Shown here one piece after another: positions 14,656 through 17,929 of a DNA stretch of 17,929 bases. Positions within the stretch are counted from its first letter, which is position 1. Each line of letters opens with the position of its first letter. Source of the DNA: MGBC113645 sp036308445 (lineage in GTDB: Bacteria > Bacillota_I > Bacilli_A > Erysipelotrichales > Coprobacillaceae); assembly GCA_036308445.1 (NCBI GenBank), contig JAXJVS010000032.1, forward strand, positions 1-17,929, in the 5' to 3' direction. The translations under genes were made by a program, and so were the position numbers. Under the pieces are notes generated by a model that ran no database searches, had not been told where the DNA came from, and was given only the letters and a program-made list of their open reading frames with translations.

Positions 14656-15408
14656 ATGAAAAAATATGCATTGATAACTGGAACTAGTAGTGGTATAGGT
14701 GAAGAATTTGCGAAACAATTGTCTAAAGATTATCATTTGATTTTAACTGCTAGAAGAGAAGATAGATTATTAAGATTAAAAGAGAAGTATCATTGTGATA
14801 TTATTGTAGCTGATTTATCTAAGGAAGAAGATTGTTTTAGAGTATATGATAGTATTAAAGATAAGAAAATAGATATATTTATTAATAATGCTGGATTTGG
14901 TGATTGTGGATATTTTATAGAAACAGATATGAATAAAGAATTGGATATGATTAATGTAAATATCAAAGCATTACATATCCTTACTAAGCTTATGTTACAG
15001 CATATGATGAAATATAATGAAGGATATATATTAAATGTTGCTTCTTCTGCTGGATTTATTCCTGCTGGCCCTTATATGTCTACTTATTATGCAACAAAGT
15101 CTTATGTTAAAAGTCTAACATTAGGAATTGCAGAAGAAATAAAAGATAGTTCTTTATATATAGGTTGTTTATGTCCGGGACCAGTAGATACAGAATTTAA
15201 TAGTGTTGCGAATGTAGAGTTTTCTTTGAATGGTATTTCTAAAGAATATTGTGTGAGTTATGCTTTGAAAAAGATGTATAATAAGAAAAAGATTATTATA
15301 CCCGGATTAATGATGAAACTTGTGATTACATTAGGCAAATTCTTACCGGTAAAGCTTTATGTTAAAATAGCAGCTCATCAACAAAAGAAGAAATTTATAG
15401 AAAAATAA
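14656..15408 (+). CDS. Short-chain dehydrogenase/reductase
   Basis: A 250-residue classical SDR with a Rossmann fold. The cofactor loop TGTSSGIG is at residues 8-15; TARRED at 31-36 has an Arg pair placed as in NADPH-preferring members; NNAG is at 77-80; the catalytic Ser is in NVASSAGF (about Ser131); and YYATK gives Tyr144 and Lys148. CPGPVDTEF follows, as in the DltE/YqjQ-like group (COG0300). The substrate is unknown. ATG at 14656 is chosen because GGGTGAT (14646-14652) precedes it and the in-frame ATGs at 14611 and 14644 lie inside or upstream of the promoter. Regulation is probably through the inverted repeat over the -35. Confidence 0.92.
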   Translation: MKKYALITGTSSGIGEEFAKQLSKDYHLILTARREDRLLRLKEKYHCDIIVADLSKEEDCFRVYDSIKDKKIDIFINNAGFGDCGYFIETDMNKELDMINVNIKALHILTKLMLQHMMKYNEGYILNVASSAGFIPAGPYMSTYYATKSYVKSLTLGIAEEIKDSSLYIGCLCPGPVDTEFNSVANVEFSLNGISKEYCVSYALKKMYNKKKIIIPGLMMKLVITLGKFLPVKLYVKIAAHQQKKKFIEK

Positions 15409-15470
15409 AGTATCTATTATATTATTGTTTCGTATGGTACAATATACGTGTCAATTCATGCTTGAAAAGA

Positions 15471-15810
15471 ATGAGCTCATATGACTTTGATTTCTTGTTT
15501 ATATATTATTATTTCGATCATAAAATGAACTAAGAAAACGAGAAATACAAACAAATATAGATTTATCTGATCATGAAGTACAAGAATTATGAAAAATAAT
15601 TACAAATCAGATATATCAATGATTTAGGGGAATAAATAATACTGAAGAAGCTGAAATAGTTACAAAAGATATGATTTATCAGCATATTGTTGAATGGAAA
15701 AGAGATATAATGATTTAAAACATGAATATCAGATTCGTGAAATGACAAAATATTTATCATATAAGGATTTGATAAAGGTTGATTATACAAAAGAATATAA
15801 AGATAAATAA
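15471..15810 (+). pseudogene. Decayed gene remnant, product not recognised
   Basis: The 400-bp space between the SDR and ABC genes is not empty: it reads as one degraded protein. ATG at 15471 opens MSSYDFDFLF and hits TAA at 15531. A shift of one base continues as LRKREIQTNIDLSDHEVQEL, meets an in-frame TGA at 15590, goes on with KIITNQIYQ, meets TGA at 15620, then FRGINNTEEAEIV onward to HIVEWK near 15700. A further single-base loss in a run of A joins RYNDLKHEYQ to a final YKEYKDK-like end, TAA 15808-15810 (YTKEYKDK). Codon pattern and charged-helix composition look protein-like throughout. Both TGAs fall where Trp (TGG) would fit. TGGTACAAT (15435-15443) could be the old promoter. I cannot name the family. 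Confidence 0.6.
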
Positions 15811-15839
15811 AATAGCATCAATCATAGTGATTGATGCTA
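15802..15839. terminator. Terminator of the GntR-ABC operon
   Basis: A 12-bp perfect stem (15813-15824 with 15828-15839) has a 3-nt loop. On the minus strand TTTTATTTATC follows, and the permease stop codon TAG (15837-15839) is inside the stem. On the plus strand AAATTCTTTTTT follows, so it may act in both directions. Confidence 0.88.
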
Positions 15840-16493
15840 AAATTCTTTTTTATCCATTATCTTTATACTTATAAAATATGATATTACTGTAATAATAGTT
15901 ACAATAATGAATAAAGCGAGAATAAGATTATATATATTTATTCTTTCTAAGAATATAATTAATGAAGATAGATCTATGTTAAATAAATCTAGAATAAGAT
16001 TTATTCCTAGAATAAATATAAATATAATACCCATTAATAAAGATTGTACAATATTACTTTTTTCTATTCCGGCTTTTAGCTTTATTGGTAACATGATAGA
16101 TAAGATGATGATAAATATCATAAGAGTAGATATTCCTTCAATAAGGCCATCTCTTACGTTATATGAACCATCTAGAATAATATACAATATAGCACTTAAA
16201 AGCATTGAAAATATCCAGGAAATAAAAGCAGTTAAGTAAGTTAATATATATTTTTCTAAGGTATAATCTTTTTTTGTGAATGGTAATGTAAATAAGAAAG
16301 TATAGCCATTATTAAATTCATCATAATTGATAGTACTTAAAGCAATAATCGATATAAAAAAAGTCATATAACCTAATACAAAAGATGGATTATTTGAAGA
16401 AAAGGCTATAATAATTGCTATTACAAGCATCATGATAAAAAATTTCTTTTGATTTAACATTAACTTTAAATCTTTTAATAGTAAACCTTTCAT
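15837..16493 (-). CDS. ABC-2 type transporter permease
   Basis: A 218-residue membrane protein with about six hydrophobic segments and the MKGLLLKDLKLMLNQKKFF opening typical of the ABC2_membrane_5 type, in which a short basic N-terminus precedes helix 1. A cytosolic stretch, NGYTFLFTLPFTKKDY, sits between helices 2 and 3; the LPFTKKDY piece is common in this permease class. It probably forms a homodimer or pairs with another permease to receive two copies of the ATPase. Its ATG overlaps the ATPase stop by 4 bp (ATGA), with GAGGTGA upstream, so translation is coupled. The cargo is not evident from sequence; peptides, antibiotics or lipid-active compounds are typical for the class. Confidence 0.88.
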   Translation of the reverse strand: MKGLLLKDLKLMLNQKKFFIMMLVIAIIIAFSSNNPSFVLGYMTFFISIIALSTINYDEFNNGYTFLFTLPFTKKDYTLEKYILTYLTAFISWIFSMLLSAILYIILDGSYNVRDGLIEGISTLMIFIIILSIMLPIKLKAGIEKSNIVQSLLMGIIFIFILGINLILDLFNIDLSSLIIFLERINIYNLILALFIIVTIITVISYFISIKIMDKKEF

Positions 16494-17341
16494 ATGTTTT
16501 CACCTCTAATCATCATTAAAATAAGTTCATCAATATGTCCATTTTCAATCACTATATCTTTATAATTATCTAGATAAAACTGTTTTTGGTTAGTTAAACA
16601 GATATAACCATAGTTTTCTTTTTTTACCTTTATAAGATAATGTTTATCTAATGAAGAATATTGTTCTTCATTGACTTTTAGTATGGCATATTCACTTAAT
16701 AGAATATCAGTATCTTCATGTAATAAGATTTTTCCTTCATGTATCATATATAAATCATCACAGATTGTTTCTAAGTCAGAAGATATATGTGAACTCAATA
16801 ATATAATACGATCATTATCTTTTTCCATGTATTCTCTTAACATGTTTAAGATTTCATCTCTGGCAATTACATCTAAACCAGCAGTAGGTTCATCTAATAT
16901 CAATACTTTAGCATGATGTGTAATCGCAATTAAAACTTTTAATTTTACTTTCATACCAGTAGAAAATTCTTTTATTTGTTTTTTCATTGGTAAATGAAAG
17001 TTATGACATTGTCTGATAAAGTCGTCTTTATCAAAATTTTGATAAAGACAATCTAAGATGGAAATAATATCATTAATAGTAAAATATTCACTAAAACCAG
17101 AATCAGATAAAGCTACACCGAAATTTTGTTTATCATTCTTATCAAAATCTTTGATATTTTTATTATTGACTTGAATTGTTCCCTGATCAATATCAATAAG
17201 ATTTAGGATAGCTTTAAATAAAGTACTTTTACCAGCACCATTTCGACCAATTATACCTGTAATATAACCAGGTTTTATTTGAAGAGAACAATCTAATGTA
17301 AATTGTTTATATTCTTTTTTTAAGTTTTCTATATTTATCAT
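16490..17341 (-). CDS. ABC transporter ATP-binding protein (YtrB/BcrA type)
   Basis: A 283-residue nucleotide-binding subunit. Walker A GRNGAGKST is at residues 32-40; the ABC signature appears as EFSTGMKVKL (125-134), with FSTGM in place of LSGGQ as usual in BcrA/YtrB-like exporters; Walker B is VLILDEP (146-152), then the D-loop AGLD and switch His185 (LLSSHIS). The region after Walker A (GVALSDSG) has no clear Q-loop Gln. About 80 C-terminal residues past the switch form an accessory domain. GGAGG lies at the end of the GntR gene; only 3 nt separate the two genes. The GntR, ATPase and permease order matches Bacillus ytr and staphylococcal pmt loci. Confidence 0.93.
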   Translation of the reverse strand: MINIENLKKEYKQFTLDCSLQIKPGYITGIIGRNGAGKSTLFKAILNLIDIDQGTIQVNNKNIKDFDKNDKQNFGVALSDSGFSEYFTINDIISILDCLYQNFDKDDFIRQCHNFHLPMKKQIKEFSTGMKVKLKVLIAITHHAKVLILDEPTAGLDVIARDEILNMLREYMEKDNDRIILLSSHISSDLETICDDLYMIHEGKILLHEDTDILLSEYAILKVNEEQYSSLDKHYLIKVKKENYGYICLTNQKQFYLDNYKDIVIENGHIDELILMMIRGENI

Positions 17342-17344
17342 GCA

Positions 17345-17716
17345 CTAATCCTCCAAAATAAGTTGAAATAATTCTCTAATATCATCATCAGTTAAACCGT
17401 ATCTTTTACCTTTAGCAATCGTATTCTCTAACTCATTTTCAATTTCTTTTCTTATTTCTTCTAAAACTAGGTTTTTATTTGTTCCTTTCACAAAAGTTCC
17501 TTTACCATGAACAGTAATTGTAAAACCATCTTTTTCAAGATAATCATAAGCCTTTTTTACAGTAAGAGCACTAATTTTTAGTTCTTTGGATAAAGAACGA
17601 ACTGAAGGTAAAATATCATTTTCTTTTATATCTCCATGAATAATCATTTTTTTTAGCTGATCGACAATCTGTTCATATATTGGTACCATTGATGTATTAC
17701 TTATTATTATTTTCAT
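17345..17716 (-). CDS. GntR family regulator, YtrA subfamily
   Basis: A 123-residue regulator with an N-terminal winged helix-turn-helix: VPIYEQIVDQLKKMI, then PSVRSLSKELKISALTVKKA (residues 37-56) as the DNA-binding part, and GKGTFV (71-76) as the wing end. The C-terminal tail of only about 45 residues is two short helices, which is the YtrA form with no large effector domain. The start is ATG 17714-17716, with TAGG and GGTGGTGAG upstream; a longer in-frame start at 17794 lies upstream of the promoter. It is first in the operon and very likely represses it, using the three direct repeats in the promoter. YtrA-type repressors usually respond to cell-wall-active antibiotics or membrane stress; the inducer here is unknown. 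Confidence 0.92.
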   Translation of the reverse strand: MKIIISNTSMVPIYEQIVDQLKKMIIHGDIKENDILPSVRSLSKELKISALTVKKAYDYLEKDGFTITVHGKGTFVKGTNKNLVLEEIRKEIENELENTIAKGKRYGLTDDDIRELFQLILED

Positions 17717-17734
17717 ATTACCTATCTCACCACC

Positions 17735-17764
17735 TATAAACAGTATATAACAGTATAAAACAGT
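17735..17764. repeat. Three 10-bp direct repeats in the GntR promoter
   Basis: On the plus strand TATAAACAGT (17735-17744), ATATAACAGT (17745-17754) and ATAAAACAGT (17755-17764) follow each other without gaps. The shared core is AACAGT at exact 10-bp spacing, one helical turn. They cover the -10 and the whole spacer of the GntR promoter. A likely operator. Confidence 0.7.
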
Positions 17765-17770
17765 TGTCAA
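17742..17770 (-). promoter_or_regulatory. Promoter of the GntR-ABC operon
   Basis: On the minus strand a perfect TTGACA (17765-17770), 17 nt and TATACT (17742-17747). It is among the best sigma-A matches in the window, as expected of a promoter held down by a repressor. Confidence 0.85.
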
Positions 17771-17787
17771 CATATGTATGTGTTTTA

Positions 17788-17816
17788 TTGACATTTTAAC
17801 GGTCTAAAGATACAAT
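17788..17816 (+). promoter_or_regulatory. Promoter of the NifX-like gene
   Basis: TTGACA (17788-17793), 17 nt and TACAAT (17811-17816). Its -35 lies only 17 bp from that of the divergent GntR promoter, so one bound repressor could affect both. Confidence 0.8.
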
Positions 17817-17853
17817 ATAAAATAGAAAAAATATTAAAAGAAGGTGAAAAAAA

Positions 17854-17929
17854 GTGAAAATTGCAGTTACTTGTGTCAATGGACAAGTATTTCAACATTT
17901 CGGTCATTGCCCAAGCTTTTTAGTTTGTA
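17854..17929 (+). CDS. NifX/NifB-C-like (PF02579) protein, 3'-truncated
   Basis: Only the first 25 codons are inside the window. GTG at 17854 has AAGGTGA (17841-17847) at 6 nt. The N-terminus reads VKIAVTCVNGQVFQHFGHC and continues PSFLV; the combination of KIAV, GQVFQHFGHC and PSF is the typical opening of dinitrogenase iron-molybdenum cofactor biosynthesis family domains. In non-nitrogen fixers such small proteins often accompany Fe-S cluster carriers of the Mrp/ApbC type. Whether it is a stand-alone small protein or the start of a fusion cannot be told from here. Confidence 0.8.
   Translation, partial: MKIAVTCVNGQVFQHFGHCPSFLVC

Noticed and set aside
15587..15790. Minus-strand open frame of 67 codons opposite the decayed gene
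   Set aside because: Composition (Asn, Ile, Ser, Tyr, Phe runs) is that of an antisense shadow; no ribosome binding site or promoter fits.
15907..16239. Plus-strand open frame of 110 codons over the permease gene
   Set aside because: Antisense to a well-supported membrane protein gene; Ile/Arg/Ser-rich composition is the mirror of its codons.
17717..17794. Longer start for the GntR gene at 17794
   Set aside because: It lies upstream of the promoter's -35, so it cannot be in the mRNA; ATG 17714-17716 matches family length.

Overview
The window is AT-rich chromosomal DNA of a low-GC Gram-positive bacterium. The Shine-Dalgarno sites are strong, sigma-A promoters are easy to find, a TPP riboswitch and a T-box leader are present, and the products are typical of Firmicutes (Rex, YitT, Cof-type HAD, YtrA-type GntR). 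Codon use, the SpaA-type wall adhesin and the gene content fit a gut Erysipelotrichia/Coprobacillus-like anaerobe; this placement is inference. Most of the window is housekeeping DNA. The accessory or less understood parts are the adhesin at the left edge, a cysteine-rich small protein, a decayed gene near 15.5-15.8 kb, and a GntR/ABC locus at the right edge.

Layout. 1-3279 (+): the 3' part of a large adhesin with ten SpaA/Cna-B-like modules and a sortase-type tail; the frame is open from base 1. 3302-4492 (-): acetate kinase, convergent with the adhesin and sharing a bidirectional terminator. 4711-5486 (+): a promoter, TPP riboswitch and terminator controlling the thiamine ECF S-component thiT. 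5688-9367 (+): a tightly overlapping operon of a DUF402 phosphatase-like protein, tsaE, tsaB, rimI, tsaD and the redox repressor rex. The three tsa products belong to tRNA t6A synthesis. 9380-11068 (+): an Asn-type T-box leader and asnS with its terminator. 11067-13476 (-): four separately transcribed genes: TauE/SafE permease, Cof-type HAD phosphatase, a small lipoprotein, and a 93-residue cysteine-flanked helical protein. 13669-15408 (+): YitT-family membrane protein and a short-chain dehydrogenase. 15471-15810 (+): a gene remnant with in-frame TGAs and frameshifts. 15837-17716 (-): an operon of a YtrA-type GntR repressor, ABC ATPase and ABC-2 permease. 17854-end (+): the start of a NifX/NifB-C-type (PF02579) protein, transcribed divergently from the GntR operon.

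Control logic. Thiamine uptake is switched by TPP: the loop of the thiT terminator is complementary to the 3' side of the aptamer, which gives a direct antiterminator. AsnS responds to uncharged tRNA-Asn through a T-box. The GntR operon promoter carries three 10-bp direct repeats across its spacer and -10, consistent with autoregulation. The SDR promoter carries a 24-bp inverted repeat across its -35. Several genes end inside their own terminator hairpins. I found no CRISPR array, insertion sequence, tRNA or rRNA gene. No wholly new multi-gene system stands out; the best leads are the cysteine-rich protein, the two operator candidates and the decayed gene.
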